Assembly: GCA_024402115.1 (NCBI GenBank) | Contig: JAKSJQ010000026.1 | Coordinates: forward strand, 1-29,161 | Length of the DNA stretch: 29,161 bases | Origin: Bacteroidales bacterium | GTDB lineage: Bacteria; Bacteroidota; Bacteroidia; Bacteroidales; UBA932 | Direction of reading: 5' to 3' | Shown here: positions 9,964-17,738 of the stretch, piece after piece | Position numbering within the stretch: position 1 is the first letter of the stretch | Layout of the letters: every line of letters begins with the position of its first letter | Translations under genes and position numbers: made by a program | Notes under the pieces: model-generated | What the model was told of the DNA's origin: nothing | Databases searched by the model: none | Seen by the model: the letters and a program-made list of their open reading frames with translations, nothing else

Positions 9964-10869
9964 AGCCAGGCATCTGTAAATCTGTGTCTTGGTCGTGCCT
10001 TTCTTCGTTAAGAGTTCGTCCTTGATTGCCTCTTTCTGGCTTCTGCTCAATTGTACATAGCTGCCGCAGTTGTACTTTCGCAGATATCTGGTGTCTATGA
10101 TACGGCACACGTCCATATCGGAACAAGACTTGACGTTCCGTCCCTTTTCATTCTCATACATCGTGTCAAGAATATCTATGAAGGAGCGCTCTATGGTCTT
10201 GAGGGTGACTGCTTCCTTCCCATTTTCGTCTTTCAGCTGTGACTTCTCCCACTCTTCGCTGCTCAGCCGGGTCATGCAGAAAAGATATCCTCTGGGAGAT
10301 CCGAAGAACTTCTCAACCAGATTGACCTCTACGAAATGCTTCGGGTCAATCATACCTTGCGGGTTCAGAAGATAGGATTTGGGGAACTCCCTGTTATGCG
10401 GGAGGAAGATCCCCTTCTTGTATCTGCTGAAATCGACCGCTCCTAGATATGAGTGGCAGAGGTCTTTTTCGAAATAGCATGTAGACGAGTTGAACGGGTA
10501 TCCGAATGGAGAGGATGCTATCCCATGGTGGACGGCATTCCGCAGGATATAGCTTTCCGCCGCCTCGATGTGTCGGGCACCGTCTATTTCCGTGATGAAA
10601 TACAGATGTTTGCCAAGTGGACCTGCCCGCTTGTATTTCTTGTTGAAATACATGGCGTAGCGGGTTCTGAACTGCCGTACAAATTCTCCCGGCCTGTCTG
10701 ATATCAGGTCAAAATGTATGTGGTCTGTCTGAAATGAGAATGTGCATACTTTGTCCTGCATGTGTATGCAGGTCAGTGCAAGTGAATTGATACCCCTCAG
10801 GTAGTCTTCTTCGTCTCTGAACATCACTTCTTCGTGTGAGGTGATGCAGATGTGGTATTGCTTTTTCAT
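9925..10869 (-). CDS. RAYT-like single-domain HUH (Y1) transposase
   Basis: 314 residues resembling the IS200/REP-associated tyrosine transposase family, single-strand DNA nucleases. The HUH motif is H50-I-H52 in QTDHIHFDL. The best candidate for the catalytic tyrosine is Y107 in a helix of the YILRNAVHHGIASSPFGYPFNSS type, which matches the family's YIHxNPVRAG...YPWSS region. I start it at ATG 10869, after a GGAGGG ribosome-binding site and before MKKQYHICIT; the longer frame to 10911 reads into upstream sequence. The C-terminal 100 residues are basic and may form a DNA-binding helix-turn-helix (LSRSQKEAIKDELLTKKGTT region). It is flanked on both sides by doublets of a palindromic repeat, as expected for RAYT genes. 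No terminal inverted repeats of a classical IS were seen. Confidence 0.8.
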   Translation of the reverse strand: MKKQYHICITSHEEVMFRDEEDYLRGINSLALTCIHMQDKVCTFSFQTDHIHFDLISDRPGEFVRQFRTRYAMYFNKKYKRAGPLGKHLYFITEIDGARHIEAAESYILRNAVHHGIASSPFGYPFNSSTCYFEKDLCHSYLGAVDFSRYKKGIFLPHNREFPKSYLLNPQGMIDPKHFVEVNLVEKFFGSPRGYLFCMTRLSSEEWEKSQLKDENGKEAVTLKTIERSFIDILDTMYENEKGRNVKSCSDMDVCRIIDTRYLRKYNCGSYVQLSRSQKEAIKDELLTKKGTTKTQIYRCLALSRDVLTKNATR

Positions 10870-10939
10870 ATCTTCCCTCCGTTCTTGTCCGGCTGGTGCA
10901 AATATATGCAAGTGCGACCAAGGAGAAGTCGGAGTGCTT

Positions 10940-10978
10940 CTATCTCATGGCATTTTTTCAAAAAACATCCCTAGATAG
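10940..10978 (+). repeat. REP-like palindrome R3
   Basis: A 39-nt unit, 71 nt upstream of the transposase ATG, in the same orientation as R1 and R2. The left arm is CTATCTCATGGC and the right arm is ATCCCTAGATAG, which makes it most like R2. The loop is an A/T run. Confidence 0.8.
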
Positions 10979-11011
10979 AAAGAAAAACAGGCCATTTCGA
11001 GAAATTCCCAC

Positions 11012-11050
11012 CTATCTAGGGACGATTCCTTGAAAAACATCCCTAGATGG
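11012..11050 (+). repeat. REP-like palindrome R4
   Basis: A 39-nt unit starting exactly 72 nt after R3, with a 33-nt spacer. The arms are CTATCTAGGGA and TCCCTAGATGG, with one change at the end. It lies 31 nt beyond the murA stop on the other strand and is arranged like R1 on the far side of the transposase. Confidence 0.8.
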
Positions 11051-11081
11051 AATCGGGCATAAACCTCCCCGCTGCGGACAG

Positions 11082-12398
11082 CTATGCCTGACGGGTGATC
11101 TTGGCGCCGAGGGCGTTGAGACGGATGTCGATGTCCTCGTATCCGCGGTCGATCTGCTCGATGTTGCTGATTGTGCTGGTGCCGTTCGCGGACATCGCTG
11201 CGATGAGCAGGGCGATACCGGCGCGGATATCAGGCGAGAGCATCTTTCCGGCGCGGAGCTGGAAATTGTGGTCATGGCCGATTACCACCGCACGGTGAGG
11301 GTCACAGAGGATGATCTGTGCGCCCATGTCGATGAGCTTGTCGGTGAAGAAGAGACGGCTCTCGAACATCTTCTGATGGATGAGGACGCTGCCCTTGCAC
11401 TGGGTCGCAACCACGAGGAGCACCGAAAGAAGGTCAGGGGTGAGACCCGGCCAAGGAGCGTCGGCGAGGGTCATGATGGAACCGTCGAGGAAGGAATCGA
11501 TCACATAGCTCTCCTGTTCCGGAACGAAGATGTCGTCGCCGCGCTGCTCGAGGTTGACTCCGAGCCTGCGGAAGCACTCAGGTATGATGCCGAGATTCTC
11601 GTATGAGACATTCTTGATCGTGAGGCTGCTCTGGGTGAGCGCTGCCATTCCGATGAATGAGCCGACCTCAATCATGTCCGGAAGTATGCGGTGCTGCGCC
11701 CCGTGGAGCTCAGGCACGCCCTGGATCTTGAGGAGGTTGGAACCTATGCCTTCGATATGTGCGCCCATGGCCACGAGGAGCTTGCTGAGCTGCTGGACAT
11801 AAGGCTCGCAGGCGGCGTTGTAGATGGTGGTCTCGCCCTCCGCGAGGGAAGCCGCCATGAGGATGTTCGCCGTACCGGTCACCGACGCCTCGTCGAGGAG
11901 CATGTAGGTGCCCTTGAGGTGGCTGCCTTCCGGAATGCTGAGCTCATGAGCCTTCTTCTTGCTGTCGTACTGGGTGGTCGCACCGAGGTTGACCATACCC
12001 TGGATATGGGTGTCGACCCTGCGGCGTCCGATCTTGTCTCCGCCTGGCTTTGGGAAATATGCATGTCCGAAACGGGCGAGGAGCGGACCCACGACCATCA
12101 CCGAGCCGCGGAGGCTTGCGCACTTCTGCACGAAGAGATCGCTTCCGATGTACTCCTTGTCGATGGCGTCAGCCTGGAAGGTATACACGCCCTTCTCGTG
12201 TCGGGTGACCTTTACGCCCATGCCCTCTAGCATGGAGATGAGGTTCTTCACGTCGAGAATCTCAGGAATGTTGGATATTGTTACCGCTTCCGAGGTGAGG
12301 AGTACTGCGCTGATGACTTCGAGCGCCTCGTTCTTTGCGCCCTGTGGGTGGATGGTGCCGCTGAGTTTGTGGCCGCCTTCAATTACGAATGAACTCAT
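11082..12398 (-). CDS. murA: UDP-N-acetylglucosamine 1-carboxyvinyltransferase
   Basis: First committed step of peptidoglycan synthesis: transfers enolpyruvate from PEP to UDP-GlcNAc in the cytosol. 438 residues from ATG 12398 (MSSFVIEGGHKLSG); upstream in-frame codons reach into the promoter region and are rejected. The substrate-binding Lys-Asn pair is K22-N23 in QGAKNEAL. The active-site loop reads PGGDKIGRRRVDTH, with Asp121 where E. coli MurA has Cys115; known Cys-to-Asp enzymes are active but resist fosfomycin. The C-terminal region with RAGIALLIAAM and DRGYEDID is typical. It is divergent from murB. Confidence 0.96.
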   Translation of the reverse strand: MSSFVIEGGHKLSGTIHPQGAKNEALEVISAVLLTSEAVTISNIPEILDVKNLISMLEGMGVKVTRHEKGVYTFQADAIDKEYIGSDLFVQKCASLRGSVMVVGPLLARFGHAYFPKPGGDKIGRRRVDTHIQGMVNLGATTQYDSKKKAHELSIPEGSHLKGTYMLLDEASVTGTANILMAASLAEGETTIYNAACEPYVQQLSKLLVAMGAHIEGIGSNLLKIQGVPELHGAQHRILPDMIEVGSFIGMAALTQSSLTIKNVSYENLGIIPECFRRLGVNLEQRGDDIFVPEQESYVIDSFLDGSIMTLADAPWPGLTPDLLSVLLVVATQCKGSVLIHQKMFESRLFFTDKLIDMGAQIILCDPHRAVVIGHDHNFQLRAGKMLSPDIRAGIALLIAAMSANGTSTISNIEQIDRGYEDIDIRLNALGAKITRQA

Positions 12399-12418
12399 GA
12401 ATACGTGGTCTTGTCTTA

Positions 12419-12468
12419 CAAAGATAAGCAAAATCGGCCTTATGGTGAAGGAAAAGTTGTTAACTTTG
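12419..12468. promoter_or_regulatory. Divergent promoter elements, murA and murB
   Basis: In the 74-nt gap between the divergent starts, TATCTTTG (minus strand, 12426-12419) fits the -7 element for murA and TAACTTTG (12461-12468) fits it for murB. The murB element ends 4 nt before the ATG, so its transcript would be leaderless or nearly so. No good -33 TTTG was found at the ideal spacing. Confidence 0.5.
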
Positions 12469-12472
12469 GAGT

Positions 12473-13546
12473 ATGATATCAAAAGTTTACAGTCAGGACC
12501 TGAGCGGCAAGAACACCTTCAGGATGAAGGTACAGTGCCGCGTGTTCATCGAGTACGACAGCATCGCCGACCTCTTCGAACTGGATTTCGAGGACATGCT
12601 CAAGCCCATCAAGCACATAGGCGGCGGAAGCAATCTCCTTTTCACCAAGGATTTTCCCGGTACCATACTCCACTCGAAGGTGAACTTCATCGAGGAGCTC
12701 CGCGAGGACGGTGACAAGGTGCTCGTGTCCGTCGGCGCCGGAGTCGTGTTTGACGAGCTCTGCGAATGGGCGGCGAAACGCGGTCTCTGGGGCCCGGAGA
12801 ACCTCTCCCACATTCCTGGCGAGGTGGGCGCGTCCGCCGTGCAGAACATCGGTGCATACGGGGTCGAGGCCAAGGATATCATCAGAACCGTGTGCGCGTA
12901 TGACCTCGAGGAGGAAGATTTCGTGCGATTCGACGTATCCGAGTGCGAATATGGATATAGAGAGTCCATGTTCAAGTCTGCGGAGAACAAGGACAGGTAC
13001 ATCATCACCCACGTCGTCTTTGCTTTCAGCAGGAAGGCCGAGCCGAAGCTGGACTACGGTCACATCAGCGAGGCCGTGCTTGCCCGTGCTGGCGGAGACC
13101 TTGCCGCAGTGACACCGCAGATGGTGCGCGAGACCATCGTCGAGATACGCAAGCAGAAGCTCCCGGAGCCGTCCGAGCTCGGCAGTGCAGGCAGCTTCTT
13201 CAAGAATCCGGTCGTGAGCGTCGAGACCTATGAACATGTCGTCGCAGTCGCGAAGGAGATGGCGGCAAAGAATGGGACGGAGATTCCGGCTGTGCCGCAT
13301 TATGATCTCGTGGCCGAGGACGGTACCCCTGTGGTGAAGATTCCTGCAGCATGGCTGATCGAGCAGTGTGGGTGGAAGGGACGCCGCAGCGGAAATGCCG
13401 CCGTCTACTCGAAGCAGCCCCTCGTGATCGTGAACTATACCGGAATGGCAGAGCCGGAGGAGATCGTCTCTCTCGAGAGCAAAGTGATCGTCTCCGTGCG
13501 CGAGCGTTTCGGTATCGTCCTCTCTCCGGAAGTGGAGCACATCTAG
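12473..13546 (+). CDS. murB: UDP-N-acetylmuramate dehydrogenase (type I)
   Basis: A flavoprotein of 357 residues that reduces the MurA product with NADPH to UDP-MurNAc. The FAD-binding region includes HIGGGSNLLF and the IPGEVGASAVQNIGAYGVE stretch. The catalytic serine is S241 in GSAGSFFKNP, and the YGYRESMFK segment holds the conserved Arg. This layout is that of the E. coli-like type I enzyme. It starts at ATG 12473 immediately downstream of a TAACTTTG element. It pairs divergently with murA, so the two cytosolic steps that make UDP-MurNAc lie side by side. The next gene starts 25 nt downstream. Confidence 0.95.
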   Translation: MISKVYSQDLSGKNTFRMKVQCRVFIEYDSIADLFELDFEDMLKPIKHIGGGSNLLFTKDFPGTILHSKVNFIEELREDGDKVLVSVGAGVVFDELCEWAAKRGLWGPENLSHIPGEVGASAVQNIGAYGVEAKDIIRTVCAYDLEEEDFVRFDVSECEYGYRESMFKSAENKDRYIITHVVFAFSRKAEPKLDYGHISEAVLARAGGDLAAVTPQMVRETIVEIRKQKLPEPSELGSAGSFFKNPVVSVETYEHVVAVAKEMAAKNGTEIPAVPHYDLVAEDGTPVVKIPAAWLIEQCGWKGRRSGNAAVYSKQPLVIVNYTGMAEPEEIVSLESKVIVSVRERFGIVLSPEVEHI

Positions 13547-13571
13547 AACTCAAACGTGTAAAACCCATACC

Positions 13572-14687
13572 ATGTACAAGACCAAAGGATTGAAGAACGG
13601 CCGCATCGAAGTGGCCGACGCCCTCAGGGGCCTTGCAGTGATAGGAATCATCCTCTACCACTCGGTAGAGCATTTCAATGTGTTCGGACCTCCTGCGACC
13701 TACCAGCTCGCATGCGACGGGAAGGTGTTCAATATCCTCAACCTTCTCCTCTCCGGAAAGATGTACGGTATCTTCGCCGTGCTCTTCGGACTGAGCTTCT
13801 TCATCATGAGGGACAATCAGGAGCAGAAGGGAAACGACTTCTCGCTGCGCTTCGCTTGGCGAATGGTCCTGCTCTTCGCCCTCGGTGCGATCAACACCTG
13901 CCTGTACGATGGTGACATCCTCACCACCTATGCGCTACTCGGCCTTCTGATGATACCTGCCGGCTATCTCAGCACGCCAGTGCTCGCAGTGATTACGAGT
14001 ATTCTCCTCATCCAGCCGACGGAGATCATCTCCCACCTCACCGGATGGGCTCCGAACATCTCCTTTGTCGGTGGCAACTATGGTAAGATGGGTGATGCGC
14101 ACATCAACGGAAGCTTCATCGACGGCATCGTGGCAAATGCGAAGTACGGATTCGTTACCACCATGGGCTGGTTCATCATGGTCGGAAGGCTCACCCAGAC
14201 CCTCGGTCTGTTCTATGTCGGAATACTGTTCGGCCGTCTCAGGCTTTTCTACGACGAGGGTCGCAACCTCCGTACATGGGCGATCATGCTCGCAGTGTCT
14301 GCCGTCCTGGTGGTCGCAGGATCGTACGTGGATTTCGGAACATGGTCGAAGGTCCTCAAACCTATGCACAACCTCTGCATCCTTACGATGATAATGTCGG
14401 CATTCGTCCTTCTCTGGTACAAGGTTGCAGGCTTCATGAAGGCTCTCTCGAAGATATGTTTCTTCGGCAGGATGAGTCTCACCAACTACCTTCTCCAGTC
14501 CGTGCTCGGCAGCACTCTGTTCTACGGCTTCGGCCTCAGCCTCTGCACCAAGCTCGGCACCACCTGGTCCGCTCTCGTCGGCGTTGGCATCATCGCAGTA
14601 CAGTTCACCCTGCTCTACTTCTGGTCCCTCAAGCACGAGCGCGGCCCGCTCGAAACCATCTGGCGCAAACTCACCTGGATATGGTAG
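13572..14687 (+). CDS. DUF418 (YeiB-type) multispanning membrane protein
   Basis: 371 residues with about eight to ten hydrophobic segments. The N-terminal RIEVADALRGLAVIGIILYHS and C-terminal FGRMSLTNYLLQSVL are the hallmark motifs of the DUF418/YeiB family, related to membrane acyltransferases. Function and substrate are unknown; some relatives are placed near cell-envelope genes. It lies 25 nt after murB and is probably in the same transcript. It ends 28 nt before the convergent LytTR gene, and no obvious terminator lies between them. Confidence 0.87.
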   Translation: MYKTKGLKNGRIEVADALRGLAVIGIILYHSVEHFNVFGPPATYQLACDGKVFNILNLLLSGKMYGIFAVLFGLSFFIMRDNQEQKGNDFSLRFAWRMVLLFALGAINTCLYDGDILTTYALLGLLMIPAGYLSTPVLAVITSILLIQPTEIISHLTGWAPNISFVGGNYGKMGDAHINGSFIDGIVANAKYGFVTTMGWFIMVGRLTQTLGLFYVGILFGRLRLFYDEGRNLRTWAIMLAVSAVLVVAGSYVDFGTWSKVLKPMHNLCILTMIMSAFVLLWYKVAGFMKALSKICFFGRMSLTNYLLQSVLGSTLFYGFGLSLCTKLGTTWSALVGVGIIAVQFTLLYFWSLKHERGPLETIWRKLTWIW

Positions 14688-14715
14688 CCTTGGGAGACTG
14701 AGAAGTCAACCGAAA

Positions 14716-15537
14716 TTAAAGTTTTGACAGCAATTGCTTAGCCGTCGAAGACGTTGTGACGATCTCAATATCTTCGTACGGCTTTTTCATTTTCAGAATC
14801 TTGTTTCTCCCTTCAGTCGGAATGATTGAGCCGAGGAAGTTTGTGTTGATGATCGTCTGCCTGTTGACTCTGGCGAAAGTCTGTGGGTCGAGTTCTGCAA
14901 ACAGTCTGTTCATGGAAGTGTATAGTGACCCTCTAGACCCATCAGATATATAGAACCATACGAGACCTTGGTCGTACGACATATAACAAGTGTCCTCAAG
15001 GTTCACGACAGACGTTCCCTTGCCGCGTTGGATGTGAATCGTATTCTTCCTTGCTTCTGTCAGATGCGTCAAATCCCCTGTCGGCCCGGCAGAAATGGCT
15101 GTGGATTCATCTGGTGCAGTCAATGAGTGATAAGCGAAAACAAGGATGAACTGGCAAAGGATGGATCCCACCAATATGTTTGGGAAAGACTCCTGGACCC
15201 TTAATATTATACAGACAGAAGAGACAATGATCACACTTATCAACAGTATGGATAGTGACATGAAAGTCACTTCCGCAAGCTGGCGGTATCTGTTGGATGG
15301 GAAGATGCTGCGAATTCTCTGATTTACGTGATATACCCCAATGGTGCAGAGTGATAACAGGATATATGACACGAAAACGACAGAAACTGCGACATATTCG
15401 GAGACACCTTCCAATCTCGTGATGCTTAAGATTGAAGTGTGACCATAAATCACGTACTCCAAAAGCAGGAAAGTGATGATTGCAATCAGGATTGAAATCA
15501 AGGTGTGGAGTATTCTTATGTCGCGTTCGTCCTTCAA
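14716..15537 (-). CDS. Membrane-anchored LytTR-domain regulator (start uncertain)
   Basis: About 273 residues from TTG 15537. Four hydrophobic segments occupy roughly the first 150 residues and a LytTR DNA-binding domain the last 105 (from NTIHIQRGKG through FARVNRQTIINTNFLGSI to the C-terminus). The FxRVNRQxIIN motif is characteristic of LytTR. No ATG exists at a sensible place: the frame stays open back to 15771 but would then overlap the divergent gene by about 150 nt. A GTG at 15612 lies inside a TAACTTTG element and is less likely. Such membrane LytTR proteins may sense envelope signals or partner with a membrane protein; the divergent gene at 15619 is a candidate. The gene is visibly more AT-rich than its neighbours. 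Confidence 0.8.
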   Translation of the reverse strand: MKDERDIRILHTLISILIAIITFLLLEYVIYGHTSILSITRLEGVSEYVAVSVVFVSYILLSLCTIGVYHVNQRIRSIFPSNRYRQLAEVTFMSLSILLISVIIVSSVCIILRVQESFPNILVGSILCQFILVFAYHSLTAPDESTAISAGPTGDLTHLTEARKNTIHIQRGKGTSVVNLEDTCYMSYDQGLVWFYISDGSRGSLYTSMNRLFAELDPQTFARVNRQTIINTNFLGSIIPTEGRNKILKMKKPYEDIEIVTTSSTAKQLLSKL

Positions 15538-15559
15538 AATGTCGTGTTCGTCAAAATAA

Positions 15560-15619
15560 TTTGTCCACAGATAAAATATTGATAAACTTTGGGTCAGGAA
15601 ACCACTAAACACAAAGTTA
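15560..15619. promoter_or_regulatory. Divergent promoter region, LytTR gene and small membrane protein
   Basis: On the plus strand, TTTG at 15560-15563 is followed after 19 nt by TAAACTTTG at 15583-15591, close to the -33/-7 Bacteroidota promoter and facing the gene at 15619. On the minus strand, TAACTTTG at 15619-15612 faces the LytTR gene and overlaps the start codon of the plus-strand gene. Confidence 0.5.
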
Positions 15620-16041
15620 TGAAATTTAAGGAATCTATGAAAAAGATGACCCCTGAACAGATTGCACAATATGCGGAATGGCACTTCGCGGCGAAGCGTG
15701 ATGTCGTAAGGATACTGCTGGCGGAAGTCTGTCTGTTCTGCCTTGTCCCGGCCATATATGCGTACATGCATGACAACGGACCGCTGTCCTGGATTGCGGC
15801 GGGGACAGCCGTTCTGGCTGCGATTCTCTCGATCGTAAGGGAATATATGGTGTCCTCAGGGAAGGCGGAGGCAAGAAAGTCCAGATACATGTGGCTGGTG
15901 ATCTCGCTGCAGTTCCTCTGCATCCCTCTGCTCCTGATCCCGCAGGCGGACAACATGCTCTGTCACGTCCTGCTCATTGTCATCATCACCGTGCAGCTCC
16001 TGGCGATACTCCTGGAAGTCGTGGTTTCCCCGAAGAAGTGA
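15619..16041 (+). CDS. Small four-span membrane protein of unknown function
   Basis: 140 residues from ATG 15619 (MKFKESMKKMTPEQ). A short amphipathic N-terminus rich in Lys, Glu and Gln precedes four hydrophobic segments (roughly residues 33-50, 57-75, 88-105 and 113-132) in two pairs separated by a charged loop. I do not recognise a family. It is divergent from the membrane LytTR regulator. In several bacteria LytTR-type regulators control and are inhibited by a neighbouring membrane protein, so a functional pair is possible, but this is inference. A strong hairpin terminator follows at 16077. Confidence 0.75.
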   Translation: MKFKESMKKMTPEQIAQYAEWHFAAKRDVVRILLAEVCLFCLVPAIYAYMHDNGPLSWIAAGTAVLAAILSIVREYMVSSGKAEARKSRYMWLVISLQFLCIPLLLIPQADNMLCHVLLIVIITVQLLAILLEVVVSPKK

Positions 16042-16076
16042 CAATCGTAAACCATTGACTGACAGTATATAATATG

Positions 16077-16110
16077 AAGGACGGCTCCCTTGAAAAAGGG
16101 AGCCGTCCTT
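16077..16110. terminator. Bidirectional hairpin terminator
   Basis: A perfect 15-bp stem (16077-16091 with 16096-16110) closes a GAAA loop, between the small membrane protein gene (+) and efp (-). The stem ends in TT on either strand but neither side has a long U tract, so it probably serves both convergent transcripts. Confidence 0.75.
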
Positions 16111-16165
16111 ATGCGATGTCGCTGATAATCAGCGCAATATGTTCGCTCAAAAGCGGACGCCGAAA

Positions 16166-16735
16166 CTACTTGATACGTGAGTCGTACTCGCGGGTCTCAG
16201 TGTTCACGATGATGTGCTCACCCTGCTGGATGAAGAGAGGAACCATGAGGATTGCACCGGTCTCTACGGTAGCCTCCTTGAGTGCAGAGGTGGAAGCGGT
16301 ATCGCCCTTCACTGCAGGCTCGGTGTAGGTGACCTCGAGCTCAACCTTTGCAGGAAGCTCGCAAGTGAGGCAGCGCTCCTCGTCGGCAACGAACATCATC
16401 TCGACATGCTGTCCCTCCTTCATGAGGTCAGCGTTGGTTACGAGATCCTCAGCGAGCTGGATCTGCTCGTAGGTCTCCTCGTGCATGAAGTTGAAGGTAC
16501 CGTCAGCGTCCTTGTAAAGGAACTGATAAGGTCTTCTCTCTACGTTGATGGTCTCGATCTTCGCACCTGCAGTGAAGGTGTTCTCGAGGATACGACCGTT
16601 CTCAAGGTTGCGGAGTTTTGTCTTTACGAATGCTGGGCCCTTACCTGGCTTTACGTGCTGGAACCAAACGATAGAAACTGGCTTACCGTTGAAGTTCATG
16701 AAAAGGCCGTTCTTGAAATCTGCTGTTGTTGCCAT
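16166..16735 (-). CDS. efp: Elongation factor P
   Basis: Binds the ribosome and relieves stalling at consecutive prolines. 189 residues, the usual length. The KOW-like N-domain carries the tip loop VKPGKGPAF with K32 at the position that is modified in many bacteria. The middle and C-terminal OB domains follow, ending in the conserved GAILMVPLFIQQGEHIIVNTETREYDSRIK region. No modification enzyme (EpmA/EpmB, EarP) is seen nearby. It is preceded by the best-matched promoter in the window and convergent to the small membrane protein gene. Confidence 0.96.
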   Translation of the reverse strand: MATTADFKNGLFMNFNGKPVSIVWFQHVKPGKGPAFVKTKLRNLENGRILENTFTAGAKIETINVERRPYQFLYKDADGTFNFMHEETYEQIQLAEDLVTNADLMKEGQHVEMMFVADEERCLTCELPAKVELEVTYTEPAVKGDTASTSALKEATVETGAILMVPLFIQQGEHIIVNTETREYDSRIK

Positions 16736-16793
16736 AAATATTTCTGTACTTTAATTTGATAATCAACTAGGTAGGCTTGCGCCTAATCGGGCG

Positions 16794-16824
16794 CAAAAAT
16801 ACGAATTAGTCCTCTAACTGCAAA
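16794..16824 (-). promoter_or_regulatory. Promoter of efp, TTTG-N19-TATTTTTG
   Basis: Read on the minus strand, TTTG (16824-16821) is followed after exactly 19 nt by TATTTTTG (16801-16794), an ideal match to the Bacteroidota -33/-7 housekeeping promoter. It lies about 58 nt before the efp ATG, and its -33 part overlaps the last codons of ispH. Confidence 0.7.
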
Positions 16825-17738
16825 ATTTTCTGTGCCACTTGCTCCAGAAGCCACTTCGGAGTCGATGTCGCGCCGCATACTCCGACCTTGTCGGACGGCT
16901 TGAACCAACTCGGATCAATGTCATCGGCGGACTCTATGTGCCATGTCTTTGGGTTGTGCTGACGGCACAGGTCGCAGAGCACCTTTCCGTTCGAGGATGC
17001 CTTTCCTGCGACGAAGATGATCACGTCGTGGTCTGACGCGAACTCCGCGAGCTTGGCGTGGCGTGTCGCCACCTGTGAGCATATCGTGTTCTTCACGGTG
17101 AGCCTGCCGCTCTTGCCGAAATCTTCAGGACTCAAGCCGGCAGCTGCGGCCATACGTTCCGCGAGCCTGCCGCACACCTGCGCGTACTCGTCCGGATTCT
17201 TGGTCGTCTGGGAGAAGATCACGGTGCGTTTCCCGAGGTCTATCCTTCCGTCTGCGATAGCTGCGTCGAGGGCTGCGAGGTTCTCTATCACCGGAGCCTT
17301 GCCGTCGATCTGGCCGAGCAGTCCGAGGACCTCTGCGTGTCCGACCTTTCCGAATATGATGATCTGAGTCCTGCCTTCGCCCTCATCCCAGCTCGCCCGT
17401 ATGTCCTGCTGGAGCTTGAGGACCACGGGACAGGTGCAGTCCTCGATGAGGAGACCTTTCCTTCTGAGGGTCTCGTATGTCTTTGGCGGAGCGCCGTGCG
17501 CACGTATGAGAAGGTGTTCCGGAGTCTGTCCCTCGCATGCGTCAGGCATGTTCTCGAGGTCTGAGTCGCTGATCACGACCATTCCTTTCTCCTCGAGACG
17601 GCGCAGTTCCGCGTCGTTGTGTACGATGGCCCCGAGGGAGTAGAGCCTGCTGTTCCTGGCGAGGCACTCCTCCGCCTTGGTGATGGCTCTGATCACTCCG
17701 GCACAGAAACCGGATCTCTTGTCAATGTCTACGGTCAT
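16806..17738 (-). CDS. ispH: 4-hydroxy-3-methylbut-2-enyl diphosphate reductase
   Basis: Last step of the non-mevalonate isoprenoid pathway, giving IPP and DMAPP. 310 residues. The three cysteines that hold the iron-sulfur cluster are visible: C12 in SGFCAGV, one in the DCTCPVV segment and one in NTICSQVATRH. Other family landmarks are GAIVHN, IRAHG, GHAEVLG, SQTT, SSNGK and the C-terminal GATSTPKW (usually GASTPxW). It starts directly at the TAG stop of cmk (TAGATG), so the two are co-translated. Presence of ispH means the cell uses the MEP pathway. Confidence 0.96.
   Translation of the reverse strand: MTVDIDKRSGFCAGVIRAITKAEECLARNSRLYSLGAIVHNDAELRRLEEKGMVVISDSDLENMPDACEGQTPEHLLIRAHGAPPKTYETLRRKGLLIEDCTCPVVLKLQQDIRASWDEGEGRTQIIIFGKVGHAEVLGLLGQIDGKAPVIENLAALDAAIADGRIDLGKRTVIFSQTTKNPDEYAQVCGRLAERMAAAAGLSPEDFGKSGRLTVKNTICSQVATRHAKLAEFASDHDVIIFVAGKASSNGKVLCDLCRQHNPKTWHIESADDIDPSWFKPSDKVGVCGATSTPKWLLEQVAQKILQLED

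Noticed and set aside
9853..11050. Short CRISPR array around the transposase
   Set aside because: Four palindromic units with two 33-nt spacers look superficially similar, but the gene splits them, the two spacers resemble each other, and no cas genes are present.
12479..13540. 353-codon open frame on the minus strand across murB
   Set aside because: It mirrors murB, which has clear family motifs; the minus frame has no recognisable domain and arises from GC-rich codon bias.
15538..15771. N-terminal extension of the LytTR protein to the ATG at 15771
   Set aside because: It would overlap the divergent membrane protein gene by about 150 nt and cross both promoters; the added residues look like antisense translation.
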